A stretch of 55,351 bases of DNA from Cesiribacter andamanensis AMV16 (GCF_000348925.1 NZ_AODQ01000017.1:1-55351), one strand, 5' to 3'. Shown: positions 44,359 to 53,034, counted from the stretch's first letter. Notes: generated by a model not told the origin, from the sequence alone. Translations and numbers: made by a program.

Positions 44359-45798
44359 ATGAGAAAATATGCGCTAAGCTGTCTGCTACTGACGGCACTG
44401 CTCTTGTTTGATTCCTGCGCTACCAATCCGGTTACCGGCAAGCGGCAGGTAAGCCTGGTATCCACCAACCAGGAGATTGCCATGGGCCAGCAGGCCGATC
44501 CGCAGATCGTGGCCCAGTTTGGTCTGTATGAAGATCCCGCCATGCAGCGCTTCATACAGGAGAAAGGCCAGCAAATGGCGGCCATCTCCCACCGCAAAGA
44601 GCTCAATTATGAGTTTAAGATCCTGGATTCGCCGGTGATCAATGCCTTTGCCGTGCCCGGTGGCTACGTGTACTTTACGCGGGGCATTATGGCTCATTTT
44701 AATGATGAGGCTCAGTTTGCCGGCGTATTAGGCCATGAGATCGGCCACATAACGGCCCGCCACTCGGCTCAGCAACAAACCAAGGCTACCCTGGCCCAGG
44801 GGGGCCTGCTGCTGGGCATGGTGATCTCTCCGGAATTTGCCCAGTTTGGCAATACGGCCGCCCAGGGCCTGCAGCTGCTTTTTCTTAAGCATGGCCGGGA
44901 CGATGAGCGGGAATCTGACCGCCTGGGCGTAGAGTACTCAACCAAAATCGGCTACGATGCCGCCCAGATGGCCAATTTCTTCCAGACCCTGCAGCGACAG
45001 TCTGCCTCTACCGGGCAGGAGCCTATTCCCAACTTCTTATCTACCCACCCCGATCCGGGCGAGCGCTACGAAACTGTACACCAGCTGGCAGCCGAGTGGA
45101 AGCAAAAAGCAAACCTGACCAATGCCCAGATAAACCGCAACAATTACCTGCGCATGCTGGAGGGCATGATCTACGGCGAAGATCCCAAGCAGGGCTTTGT
45201 GGAGAATGGGGTGTTTTATCATCCCGAGCTGCGCTTTCAGTTTCCCGTACCGGCCAACTGGCGGCACCAGAACAGCCCGCAGGCCTTTCAGATGGCCGCA
45301 CCCGATGGCAAGGCCATGATGATGCTTACCCTGGCCCAGGGCAACAGCCTGCAGGAAGCGGCCCAGAATACCATGGAGCAATACAAGCTGCAGCCTGTAG
45401 AAAGCCAGAACACCACCGTAAACGGACTGCCCGCGCTGGCGGTGATTGCCGATCTGCAGCAGCAGCAGGGCACACTGCGCACCCTTTCCTACTTTATCCA
45501 GTATGGAGGGGTTATTTACAGCCTGATGGGGGTAAGCGCCGCCCAGGATTTTAACAGCTATGCCCAGCTGTTTAGCTCTACCATGCAAAGCTTCCGGGAA
45601 CTTACCGATGCCTCTAAACTGAACCGCCAGCCTGAGCGCCTGCGCATAGTGCCCGTACAGCAGACTACCAGCCTGGAGCAGGCCCTGCGCAGCAACCAGA
45701 TCCCCAACGACCGCCTGGAGGAGTTTGCCATTCTTAACGGCATGCAGCTAAACGAGCAGGTACCCTCGGGCACCCTCATTAAAGTTGTGCGCAGGTAA
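44359..45798 (+). CDS. M48 family zinc metalloprotease lipoprotein
   Basis: A 479-aa periplasmic protease related to BepA/LoiP-type enzymes that care for outer-membrane proteins. It has a lipoprotein signal (LLTALLLFDSC, Cys 20) followed by CATNPVTGKRQVSLVS, zinc motif HEIGH (H126, E127, H130) in LGHEIGHITARHS, and the third ligand E185 in RDDERESDRLGVEY. NFLSTHPDPGERYE follows the domain. A long C-terminal region continues and ends in a LysM-like peptidoglycan-binding segment (RIVPVQQTTSLEQALRSNQI ... LNGMQLNEQV). Followed by a strong terminator. Confidence 0.95.
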   Translation: MRKYALSCLLLTALLLFDSCATNPVTGKRQVSLVSTNQEIAMGQQADPQIVAQFGLYEDPAMQRFIQEKGQQMAAISHRKELNYEFKILDSPVINAFAVPGGYVYFTRGIMAHFNDEAQFAGVLGHEIGHITARHSAQQQTKATLAQGGLLLGMVISPEFAQFGNTAAQGLQLLFLKHGRDDERESDRLGVEYSTKIGYDAAQMANFFQTLQRQSASTGQEPIPNFLSTHPDPGERYETVHQLAAEWKQKANLTNAQINRNNYLRMLEGMIYGEDPKQGFVENGVFYHPELRFQFPVPANWRHQNSPQAFQMAAPDGKAMMMLTLAQGNSLQEAAQNTMEQYKLQPVESQNTTVNGLPALAVIADLQQQQGTLRTLSYFIQYGGVIYSLMGVSAAQDFNSYAQLFSSTMQSFRELTDASKLNRQPERLRIVPVQQTTSLEQALRSNQIPNDRLEEFAILNGMQLNEQVPSGTLIKVVRR

Positions 45799-45824
45799 GC
45801 CCTTTTTCACCCCCCTTTTACCTA

Positions 45825-45857
45825 ACTCCGGCAGTCCAGCACTGCCGGAGTTTTTTT
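45825..45857 (+). terminator. Terminator after the M48 protease gene
   Basis: ACTCCGGCAGT / ACTGCCGGAGT, 11-bp perfect stem, loop CCAGC, then a seven-T run. Confidence 0.85.
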
Positions 45858-46073
45858 GTGCCTTTAGCTCTGCAGGGCGGCACATATGCGCCAAGGTTTT
45901 ACACCTGTACCATAGTGCATACTTTTGGCGGCAGCTTTCGGCATTTTTCATGGATCTTGGATGACCTTTTGTACCGGCCTGCATTAAGCTGAGAAGGGGC
46001 CAGGCAGGGCCAGGCCTACAAATGCTCCTGGCCCTGCTCCGCTGGCTCAGCCTTTATCCAAAAAAACGACCCC

Positions 46074-47201
46074 ATGAAAAAAAACCTACTGGCGCTGTTG
46101 CTGCTGCTGTTGCTGAGCAGCCTTGCCCAGGCTCAACAGGAGACCCCCCTGCAACAGGCCCTTGCGCAGAACATGGTAACGCTTTCGGCGCAGGCGGCCG
46201 GTGGCCTGGGCAGGCAAAACCTGCAGCTAAAGATCCGCAGCCTGTTGAAGCGACAGATCCGGCTGCGCATACCCCCCGGCCTGCACTTTAAAGCGCAGGA
46301 TAGCGGAGCCCAGGATCTGTTTACGGCAACAGAAGACGTGCTGGTACTGGAGGCCGGGGCCGAAAAACTAGTGAGCCTGCAGGGCTTTTGCATGAATGCC
46401 TCCCGCTATGCCCCCGCAGCCCGGGGGGTGTACCACTTCCAGGGCCTGGCGTCTCCCTCCCTGAAGGTGCTGGGCGATACGCTGGCCCGCTACCCACCCC
46501 TGGCCGAAGAGTGGGGGCAGATGTTTGTGTGGGCCATTACCGATGGCAGAGGGCTCTATCCTGTATATGTGGATTCTGCCTTTGTACGGCCCGCCACCAG
46601 CCTGATGGCGCATGCAGCTGCTGCCAGTGGCCAGGCCAGCGCAGGGGTGCATGTAAAGGCAAAGGAGAGCCGTAGCCCTACGGTAACGGTTTTTTTCAAA
46701 AAAGGGGTGCTAGCCTTCCACAACCCTACCGACCAGCGGGCTTCCTTTATTCTCTGTGATGCACAGGGCAATAAAAAATGGGCCTATTACGAGAACCAGC
46801 CCCTGTCGCACGGGCTTAAGCACTACACCTTTGGGGTAAACGAGATCGTAGCTGTGGGTGATGAGCCGGTCTACTGGGCAAAGGTGATCAGCGAATCGGG
46901 CAGGGTACTGGCTCAGATGAAGGTAGACAGGCATACCGAAGCCCGGGATGTTCAGCCCAGCGTGCTTTCCTTCACCTTTCAGTTTGAGCTACGGCAGCCG
47001 GTGCGGCGGGCCAGCCTTACCCTTTATCTGCAGGATGGCACACTGGTAGAGGAATTTAAACGCTACAGCGAGCTGGGCATAGGCGCCTACGACCTGCACA
47101 TCCAGTTTTTGCACCTGCACAAGACCAACACCCCCTTTGTGGCCAAACTGCTGGGCGAAGATGGCCGGGTGCTGGCACAACAGCTGGTGAAAAGCCCCTG
47201 A
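46074..47201 (+). CDS. Secreted protein of unknown function
   Basis: A 375-aa protein with a signal peptide (MKKNLLALLLLLLLSSLAQAQ). The following part, ENLQLKIRSLLKRQIRLRIPPGLHFKAQDSGAQDLFTATED-like, contains VSLQGFCMNASRYAPA. Two beta-rich segments resemble immunoglobulin-type folds (FFKKGVLAFHNPTDQRASFILCDAQGNKKWAYYE; SFTFQFELRQPVRRASLTLYLQDGTLVEEF). No family could be named. It converges on the 47265 gene with a shared terminator. Confidence 0.7.
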   Translation: MKKNLLALLLLLLLSSLAQAQQETPLQQALAQNMVTLSAQAAGGLGRQNLQLKIRSLLKRQIRLRIPPGLHFKAQDSGAQDLFTATEDVLVLEAGAEKLVSLQGFCMNASRYAPAARGVYHFQGLASPSLKVLGDTLARYPPLAEEWGQMFVWAITDGRGLYPVYVDSAFVRPATSLMAHAAAASGQASAGVHVKAKESRSPTVTVFFKKGVLAFHNPTDQRASFILCDAQGNKKWAYYENQPLSHGLKHYTFGVNEIVAVGDEPVYWAKVISESGRVLAQMKVDRHTEARDVQPSVLSFTFQFELRQPVRRASLTLYLQDGTLVEEFKRYSELGIGAYDLHIQFLHLHKTNTPFVAKLLGEDGRVLAQQLVKSP

Positions 47202-47219
47202 GCCGCGCTGAAACAAAAA

Positions 47220-47247
47220 AGCCCCGGAAGCGGGTGCATCCGGGGCT
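47220..47247. terminator. Bidirectional terminator
   Basis: GCCCCGGA / TCCGGGGC stem with A-run before and T-run after, between convergent genes ending at 47201 and 47265. Confidence 0.8.
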
Positions 47248-47264
47248 TTTTCTGGAAAACCAGA

Positions 47265-47588
47265 CTAGTTCTCATGCCTAATAAAGTTCAGGCGAGCGCT
47301 ATCCAGTGCAGGGTCATGCAGGGTTTCAAATATAAACTGATTACCGCGGTACACGATCTTTACGGTATCATATTCCTTGAAACCTTCTTCAATGACGGAT
47401 TTCAGGCTCGACAAACAGGTCAGAAAAGCCACCGTTACAGCGGTGCTGAGGGTGGAGTAATCATGCTTACCAAGCTTCAGGGCAGTTTCGCAGCATTCGT
47501 CCAGGATCAGACTGTGCAGCGGATGTATGCCGTCTATACTGTAATCGTCTATGTATTGCTGTTTTAATATATGTGCATCCGTTATCAT
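47265..47588 (-). CDS. Hypothetical protein (107 aa)
   Basis: A small acidic cytoplasmic protein with no signal. It begins MITDAHILKQQYIDDYSIDGIHPLHSLILDECCETALKLGKHDY and has a Ser/Thr/Leu-rich helix, ending LDSARLNFIRHEN. No family recognised. Isolated gene ahead of a terminator; coding supported by amino-acid composition only. Confidence 0.55.
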   Translation of the reverse strand: MITDAHILKQQYIDDYSIDGIHPLHSLILDECCETALKLGKHDYSTLSTAVTVAFLTCLSSLKSVIEEGFKEYDTVKIVYRGNQFIFETLHDPALDSARLNFIRHEN

Positions 47589-47695
47589 TATTCCAAATTT
47601 ATCTCGATTTATGTACGAAAAGTTGGAAGAGAAAGATACTCGGCTTGCATACTTTCTACCCTAAAAGGGGCCCTATCTGCCTGAAAAGGGCTTTT

Positions 47696-48076
47696 TTAGG
47701 GCGCCCTTTTTGTGTGTTGCTGCAGCCAGGCAAGCAGCTGGGAATAGTGCATGCGGCTGGTGGCCAGCGCCAGCATCAGCTGCTGCCGCTCCTCCTCTCC
47801 GGCGCTTAGGTCCAGGCCTGCTTCCAGCAGCTGCAGCCGCATCAGTACATAGGCGGTGCGCATGTTGCCTTCTACAAAGGGGTGATTTTTTGTAAGGCTT
47901 TCAGCCAGGGCAGCAGCCTTTTCCAGCGGACCGGGGTAGAGCTCGTCTCCCCCGAAAGAGGCCAGGGGGCGGGCCAGGGCGGCCTCCAGGGCACGCTCAT
48001 CCCGCAGGCCCGATGCGCCAAAAAAGCGCTCGTTCAGCCGCTCATGCAGCTGCAGCACCTCTTGCTTTTCCATCAT
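47696..48076 (-). CDS. Fic/Doc family protein (Doc-like)
   Basis: A 126-aa protein of Doc size. Doc toxins phosphorylate EF-Tu, while other Fic proteins transfer AMP. It has LHERLNERFFGASGLRDERALEAALARPLASFGG and DELYPGPLEKAAALAESLTKNHPFVEGNMRTAYVLM. In the Fic motif (H65, G70-N71-M72-R73-T74) Met replaces the Lys of classic Doc (GNKRT), and the sequence has E-G before N as in Fic AMP-transferases. The activity is therefore not assured. It starts inside the stop of the upstream gene (ATGA overlap at 48073-48076). No Phd-type antitoxin seen. Confidence 0.85.
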   Translation of the reverse strand: MMEKQEVLQLHERLNERFFGASGLRDERALEAALARPLASFGGDELYPGPLEKAAALAESLTKNHPFVEGNMRTAYVLMRLQLLEAGLDLSAGEEERQQLMLALATSRMHYSQLLAWLQQHTKRAP

Positions 48077-48744
48077 CGGCCCAGGCGTTTTAGCAGGGGG
48101 GCATCTTCGGCCATGATCTGCTCAACCAGACGCGCCCGCTGTTGCAGGTCTGGGGCAGATGCTGCCCGGTCGGGCGCAGGCTGCTCTACGCCCAGCTGCT
48201 GAAAATAAAGACCCATCAGGCCCCTGCCCTCCATGCTGCCGGGGGGCAGGCTGGCCCGGGGCAGGGGGTTGTGCTCCGGGTCCTGCGCCTTAAGCCAGTG
48301 GGTGACGGGACCAAACTTGTTTTCGGTATACTGCAGCATGATCCACTCCCAGCGGGCATAGTGCTGCAGCATCCAGATCAGCTCGGGGGCAAGCCAGCCC
48401 TTTTCCACCAGGGTGTTGAGCCGGTAACAGGCTTCGGTGATGCGGTCTTCCTCCAGATCGGCCAGGCCGGTAAAGGGGGCGGGTTCAACCTCGGCATACC
48501 AGCTCAGAAACAGGGCCCGCTTAAGGGCTTCGTTGCGCAGCTCCCGGCTGCGGTGGTAGCGCCCCAGCGCCACATAGCTGGCGTGAATGTGCCGGTAACG
48601 GGCAAAGATGCCCTCCTGCTGCAGCTGCCGGTTGCGCTGGGCTGCCGTGCCGCTGAGCTGCTGCACATACTGCCTAATGGCAAGCTCCTGCTCATGCAGC
48701 TGCAGCAGGATGGTGGGATCGGTATAGCGGGGGTCTACTGCCAT
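48073..48744 (-). CDS. Unknown protein coupled to the Doc-like gene
   Basis: A 223-aa cytoplasmic, mainly helical protein: MAVDPRYTDPTILLQLHEQELAIRQYVQQLSG, HRSRELRNEALKRALFLSWYAEVEP, EEDRITEACYRLNTLVEKGWLAPELIWMLQHYARWEWIMLQYTENKFG. No known family. It is much larger than Phd antitoxins. It overlaps the Doc-like gene by 4 bases, indicating translational coupling. It might be an antitoxin-like or regulatory partner, but that is context inference only. Confidence 0.6.
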   Translation of the reverse strand: MAVDPRYTDPTILLQLHEQELAIRQYVQQLSGTAAQRNRQLQQEGIFARYRHIHASYVALGRYHRSRELRNEALKRALFLSWYAEVEPAPFTGLADLEEDRITEACYRLNTLVEKGWLAPELIWMLQHYARWEWIMLQYTENKFGPVTHWLKAQDPEHNPLPRASLPPGSMEGRGLMGLYFQQLGVEQPAPDRAASAPDLQQRARLVEQIMAEDAPLLKRLGR

Positions 48745-48924
48745 GGCTGCTCAAGTATTAAGAGCCTAAGCAGTTGTTTCATCGCCCAACGCTCAGAGTG
48801 GTTCAGAAAAAACACAACTAAATATTCTAACTATTCAAAATATGCTACCAAGTTATTCCTTCTTTACGCTATAAGCCGTATCTTCACATTTTTAAACGAA
48901 ACGTTTCCTCAATCTTTGCCGCTC

Positions 48925-49599
48925 ATGAAGCATTTTTTACTTACCCTGGCCTGCTGCCTGCTGGCATTGGGTACACAGGCACAACATTTTGTAGGCGCCC
49001 GGGCAGGCTACGGCTTTCACCAGATGCGCTTTAATGTAGTTCCTGCTCCTGCGCAGGAATGGGCCCAGGGCGCCACCGGCGGATTTATATTCCGCTCCAT
49101 GGCCACCAAGCACCTGGGCATCCAGATAGAACTGCTGGCCGAAGAAAAAGGCTGGCACGTATATCCGGGCACTGCAGAAGCCTATCACCTGCAGGAGCTG
49201 CATGCCACCCTGCCGGTGCAGTCGGTGCTGGTCATTGGCAAAGGCAAGTTACAGTTTGTACTGACGGCAGGCGCCTTCGCTTCCTATATTTTTGGGCAGG
49301 AGCCGCAGCTCGATGGGCTGGATACCAGCGATAAGGATTATTATAACGACCAGCGCCTGCAGGAATGGCAGTTTGGCCTGCTGGGCGGCGGCGGCCCCAT
49401 GCTAAAGGTAAGCAAACGCAGCCGGCTGCAGCTGGATGCCCGCTATGTATATACCCTAAGCAACCGCCTGGAACCCAACCTGAGCCTGGATAACACCTAT
49501 GATGTAAGCCAGTTTAACTCCATACAGGTAGGTCTTAGCTGGCTGATTCGCCTGCGAGAACTGGAAACCTTTAAATCAAGATACGACCACTCTAAATAA
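48925..49599 (+). CDS. Outer-membrane beta-barrel protein, PorT/OmpW-like size
   Basis: A 224-aa protein from ATG 48925: a signal peptide (MKHFLLTLACCLLALGTQAQ), then alternating strands such as HFVGARAGYGFHQMRFNV, GGFIFRSMATKHLGIQIELLAEEKGW, FVLTAGAFASYIFGQ, LQLDARYVYTLSNR and SIQVGLSWLIRL. This pattern is typical of the outer-membrane beta-barrel (OMP_b-brl_2 type) proteins of Bacteroidota. Role unknown. Confidence 0.85.
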   Translation: MKHFLLTLACCLLALGTQAQHFVGARAGYGFHQMRFNVVPAPAQEWAQGATGGFIFRSMATKHLGIQIELLAEEKGWHVYPGTAEAYHLQELHATLPVQSVLVIGKGKLQFVLTAGAFASYIFGQEPQLDGLDTSDKDYYNDQRLQEWQFGLLGGGGPMLKVSKRSRLQLDARYVYTLSNRLEPNLSLDNTYDVSQFNSIQVGLSWLIRLRELETFKSRYDHSK

Positions 49600-49675
49600 G
49601 ACCAGCCGAGCCTTTATATACCAACTTTGGTCCTGCTACGTTCTCTTGTTCCAGTTCTGTTTGTTATTTTAGTGC

Positions 49676-50686
49676 ATGGATAATTTCGTATCGGGTTCCA
49701 ACAGCGTGAATGAAGATCTCCGCAGAGAGCATCAGCAAAAATTAAAAGAGGTTTTTTTTGAAGTAGGCAAAGTAGTAGTAGGCCAGCAGCACATGCTCAA
49801 CCGCCTGCTGATTGGCCTGTTCACCAATGGCCATATTTTGCTGGAAGGGGTGCCCGGCCTGGCCAAAACCCTGGCCGTAAATACCCTGGCCCAGGTACTG
49901 CACCTGGACTTCAAGCGCCTGCAGTTTACCCCCGACCTGTTGCCCGCCGACCTGATCGGCACCATGATTTACAACCAGCAGACCGGTTCCTTTGAGGTAA
50001 AAAAGGGTCCTATCTTTGCCAACATCATCCTGGCCGATGAGGTAAACCGCTCACCCGCCAAGGTACAAAGCGCCCTGCTGGAAGCCATGCAGGAAAAACA
50101 GGTGACCATAGGTGATACCACCTATCCCCTGGACCGCCCCTTTCTGGTGCTGGCCACCCAGAACCCGGTTGATCAGGAAGGTACCTACCCCCTGCCCGAA
50201 GCGCAGGTAGACCGCTTTATGATGCGCGTGTTTGTGGATTACCCCAGCAAGGACGAGGAGCTGGAGATCATGCGCCGCATGGCCAATACCTCCTTTTCGG
50301 CCACCATCGGCACGGTATTGAGCAAGGATGATATCTTTCAGATCCGCAACGAGATCAATGCCGTTAACATCAACGATTCCCTGGAGCGCTACATCATAGA
50401 GCTGGTGTGGGCCACCCGCCAGCCGGCGCAGTATGGACTTAAGGACGAGGCCAGCTACATCCAGTTTGGTGCCTCGCCCCGCGCCAGCATCAACATGAAC
50501 CTGGCCGCCAAGGCCGTGGCCTACTTTGACGGGCGTGATTATGTGCTGCCCGAAGATGTAAAAGCCGTAGCCGAAGATGTGCTCAACCACCGCATACTGC
50601 TCAACTATGAGGCCGAGGCCGAAGGGGTAACCGGCAAGGATCTGGTACGCTCCATTCTGCAGAAAATTCCCATCAGCAGCCTGTAA
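49676..50686 (+). CDS. MoxR family AAA+ ATPase
   Basis: A 336-aa chaperone-like ATPase. It has Walker A GVPGLAKT (residues 58-65), ILADEVNRSPAKVQSALLEAMQEKQVTIG (Walker B plus MoxR insert), VLATQNPVDQEGTYPLPEAQVDRFMM (sensor 1 and arginine-finger region) and a C-terminal lid (GASPRASINMNLAAKAVAYFDGRDYVLPEDV). MoxR proteins usually sit with DUF58/VWA genes; none follow here, where a 417-base gap comes next. Substrate unknown. Confidence 0.95.
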   Translation: MDNFVSGSNSVNEDLRREHQQKLKEVFFEVGKVVVGQQHMLNRLLIGLFTNGHILLEGVPGLAKTLAVNTLAQVLHLDFKRLQFTPDLLPADLIGTMIYNQQTGSFEVKKGPIFANIILADEVNRSPAKVQSALLEAMQEKQVTIGDTTYPLDRPFLVLATQNPVDQEGTYPLPEAQVDRFMMRVFVDYPSKDEELEIMRRMANTSFSATIGTVLSKDDIFQIRNEINAVNINDSLERYIIELVWATRQPAQYGLKDEASYIQFGASPRASINMNLAAKAVAYFDGRDYVLPEDVKAVAEDVLNHRILLNYEAEAEGVTGKDLVRSILQKIPISSL

Positions 50687-51103
50687 TCCCTTCTGCCAGC
50701 CCCGGCCTGCCCAAAACTTATTGCTGGACCGTCAGGCTTTCCTGGCTGCTCCTGTATTCTCCACAGATGGGAGAAAAGGTGCCGGCCGTAGGATAGCACC
50801 GGGCTTTTCAATAAGATATCCGGACCTCCCGATACTTTTTTTGGCCGGTGCATATAAAACTCCGGCTCTATCCGTTACGTACTCACTAAGGATAGTATAG
50901 TGATGTAAGAAAAAGACCTATCCTGGAGCAAAAGATACCGCCTGCATAAACGCTGACCTGATTGTAATTTTTCCATAATTAGTTGATTTAATTAGCTATA
51001 TTCGCAACTTATTAGTAGAATTGCAGACTATTGGACTGCCTATAGGAACCCGCGGGCTTGAGTTCTGGATGTAAGAAGTAAGGGATTGATGGCTATTGTT
51101 TCA
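50687..51103. other. Intergenic gap, no clear gene
   Basis: No gene found. TATATTCG at 50997-51004 resembles a Bacteroidota -7 box and could serve the next gene, but no convincing -33 element was found. No stable terminator after the moxR gene seen. Confidence 0.4.
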
Positions 51104-52528
51104 ATGCACAAAAGACTAGTTTTACTCATAGGCCTGTGGCTTCTGCCACTCCTGATGTTGGCTGAAGTAAGCAACATTTCCATCTCCGGTGAGGTCATAA
51201 GCCCCAAAAACCGGCAGGTGCGCGTGTTGCTGTACTCTTTTGTGCCCGGTGAGCAAGCCCATGCCGCTACCACCGAACTGGATGAGAGCAACAAGTTTAG
51301 TTTTGTGGCCTACATCCGGGAGCCGGTATATGGCCGCCTGTATTATGGTGCGCATTCTACCGCTGTATTCCTGGAGCCGGGCATGCAGCTTAGCCTGCGC
51401 TTTGATGCCACCAACTTTGAAACCTCCCTTACATTTTCCGGCGATGGCGCTGCCGAAAACACCTACCTCTTTCAGCACCGGCGCACCTACGAGATTGGCT
51501 TTAATGAACTTCAGGACAAAGTTGCCAAACTACAACCCGCAGACTTTCAGGCCTGGGCCCGGCAGCGCAAAGAAGAGCAGCAAAAATTCCTGCAGTCCAG
51601 GATCAATGTGGTTAATCCGGCCTTCTTTGCCTTGCAGCAGGCCGATATTGAGTACAGCTGGGCCAATGAGCTCTTTCTGTATGCCGAAACGCACCACAAT
51701 ACCAAAAGCAAGCGCTACCGGCTGCCCGAGCAATACTTTGCCTATATCGACCAGATCAAGCTCCATCACTATGATGTCATCCACCTGGCCAGCTACCGCA
51801 ATTTTCTGCTGAACTACATCAAACATCAGTACACCAAAACCTACAAGACCCAACCCAGGCCTGAGGATGAGGACTACTACAGCCGCATGTACGCCCTTAC
51901 GGCCGACAACCTGCGCTCGCTGCCCAAATTTCATGTGCAGGCTGTGTTTCTGGTAGAGGCCATTGCCGGCCGGGGTCTGGAGGTGGTAAAGGATGAGTAC
52001 ATTGAGTTTGCCAACGAATGCCCCGTGCAGCCTTACAAAAACGAGCTGCATGAGCTGGTAAAGATGCAGAATGTGTTTGAGGTAGCCGCTCCCAAGGTAG
52101 TGTTCCGCAGTAAAGACGGACGCGAGGTACCCCTGAATCACCTCAAAGGCCACATTGTACTGGTTCGCTTCGACAATGACCCCCTCTCTGCCGATCCGGC
52201 CGAGATAGAACAGCGCGATGCCCTGCTGCGCCGCCAGCTGTCGGGCTTTAAGGATGTGAAATTTCTGCAGCTCTCCATGGCCGACAACCGTGAGGCCTAT
52301 GAACAGATGGTGTATGCCGATGCCAATGAGTACCTCAAAAGCATCATCAACCGCCCCAAGCCCGGCCAGCAGGTACAACTTCCGGCCTGGTCGTATGTAG
52401 TGCTAAACCGCGAGGGCCTGGTAGTAAGCAACAGCCTGGACGATCCCAAAAACGAACTGGCCATCGATAAGATCAAGATCATACTGGAGCAGGAAGAGCA
52501 ACAGATTGCGGCCGACCAGGAACCCTGA
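51104..52528 (+). CDS. Exported protein with a thioredoxin-like C-terminal domain lacking a CxxC
   Basis: A 474-aa protein from ATG 51104. A signal peptide (HKRLVLLIGLWLLPLLMLAE) precedes a DUF4369-like beta domain (NISISGEVISPKNRQVRVLLYSFVPGE). A long helical middle (YSWANELFLYAETHHNTKSKRYRL) follows, then a TlpA/thioredoxin-type C-terminal part: AAPKVVFRSKDGREVPLNHLKGHIVLVRFDN ... FLQLSMADNREAYEQMV ... PAWSYVVLNREGLVV. The position of the CxxC active site is replaced by DNDPL, so it is unlikely to be a redox enzyme. Own terminator. Confidence 0.8.
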   Translation: MHKRLVLLIGLWLLPLLMLAEVSNISISGEVISPKNRQVRVLLYSFVPGEQAHAATTELDESNKFSFVAYIREPVYGRLYYGAHSTAVFLEPGMQLSLRFDATNFETSLTFSGDGAAENTYLFQHRRTYEIGFNELQDKVAKLQPADFQAWARQRKEEQQKFLQSRINVVNPAFFALQQADIEYSWANELFLYAETHHNTKSKRYRLPEQYFAYIDQIKLHHYDVIHLASYRNFLLNYIKHQYTKTYKTQPRPEDEDYYSRMYALTADNLRSLPKFHVQAVFLVEAIAGRGLEVVKDEYIEFANECPVQPYKNELHELVKMQNVFEVAAPKVVFRSKDGREVPLNHLKGHIVLVRFDNDPLSADPAEIEQRDALLRRQLSGFKDVKFLQLSMADNREAYEQMVYADANEYLKSIINRPKPGQQVQLPAWSYVVLNREGLVVSNSLDDPKNELAIDKIKIILEQEEQQIAADQEP

Positions 52529-52560
52529 TCCTTTTTTTATCAGCCCCTAACTTTTTGCTC

Positions 52561-52587
52561 AACCAGCCCGCATACGGCTGGTTTTTT
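52561..52587 (+). terminator. Terminator after the thioredoxin-fold gene
   Basis: AACCAGCC / GGCTGGTT stem followed by a six-T run. Confidence 0.8.
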
Positions 52588-52603
52588 CGTTTAGGGCCCA
52601 GTC

Positions 52604-52876
52604 ACAGGCAGCGCTCCGCTACGCCACTCCTGCCAGGCCCTGAAAATCCCGGCCCGGAAAAAGCCTCTGATGGTGCTGCAGGGCGCCAAAGACCCCCCGG
52701 TGCTGCAGGTAGAATCAGACGAGATTGTAGCGGCCGTAAAGAAAAATGGCGTGCCGGTAGAGTATGTGCTCTTTGAAGATAAGGGCCATGGGATTGTAAA
52801 GAAAGAAAATGAAATAGAGGGCTACGGCAAGGTGCTTCAGTTTCTGGATACCCACCTAAAGAAAGCCAATCCGTAA
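52604..52876 (+). pseudogene. C-terminal relic of an S9 (prolyl oligopeptidase) family peptidase
   Basis: Only the last about 75 residues survive: KKPLMVLQGAKDPPVLQVESDEIVAA, then EYVLFEDKGHGIVKKENEIEGYGKVLQFLD. These match the end of S9 peptidases, with the catalytic Asp (KDPP) and His (KGHGIV) regions. The Ser nucleophile and the whole propeller are missing. The ATG at 52670 is simply an internal Met. The fragment is enclosed by terminators at 52561-52587 and 52887-52910. Confidence 0.8.
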
Positions 52877-52886
52877 ACCGGTATTC

Positions 52887-52910
52887 AAAAGCCCGCCAAA
52901 GCGGGCTTTT
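52887..52910 (+). terminator. Terminator after the peptidase relic
   Basis: AAAAGCCCGC-CAAA-GCGGGCTTTT, perfect stem, T-run following. Confidence 0.8.
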
Positions 52911-52918
52911 TTACTGCC

Positions 52919-52971
52919 TGTAGTAGTAATGATGTAGTCGTCTGCAAACGTTGTAGTAGTAATGATGTAGT
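52919..52971. repeat. Two 20-bp direct repeats upstream of the GH16 gene
   Basis: TGTAGTAGTAATGATGTAGT at 52919-52938 and again at 52952-52971, start-to-start 33 bases, close to three helix turns. They end 63 bases before the GH16 start and could be regulator sites. Confidence 0.75.
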
Positions 52972-53034
52972 GTTTTCATAAGCGATTTAGGCTGAGGGTG
53001 GTTTGATTGTTCTATACCAACTACTAACCACCCC

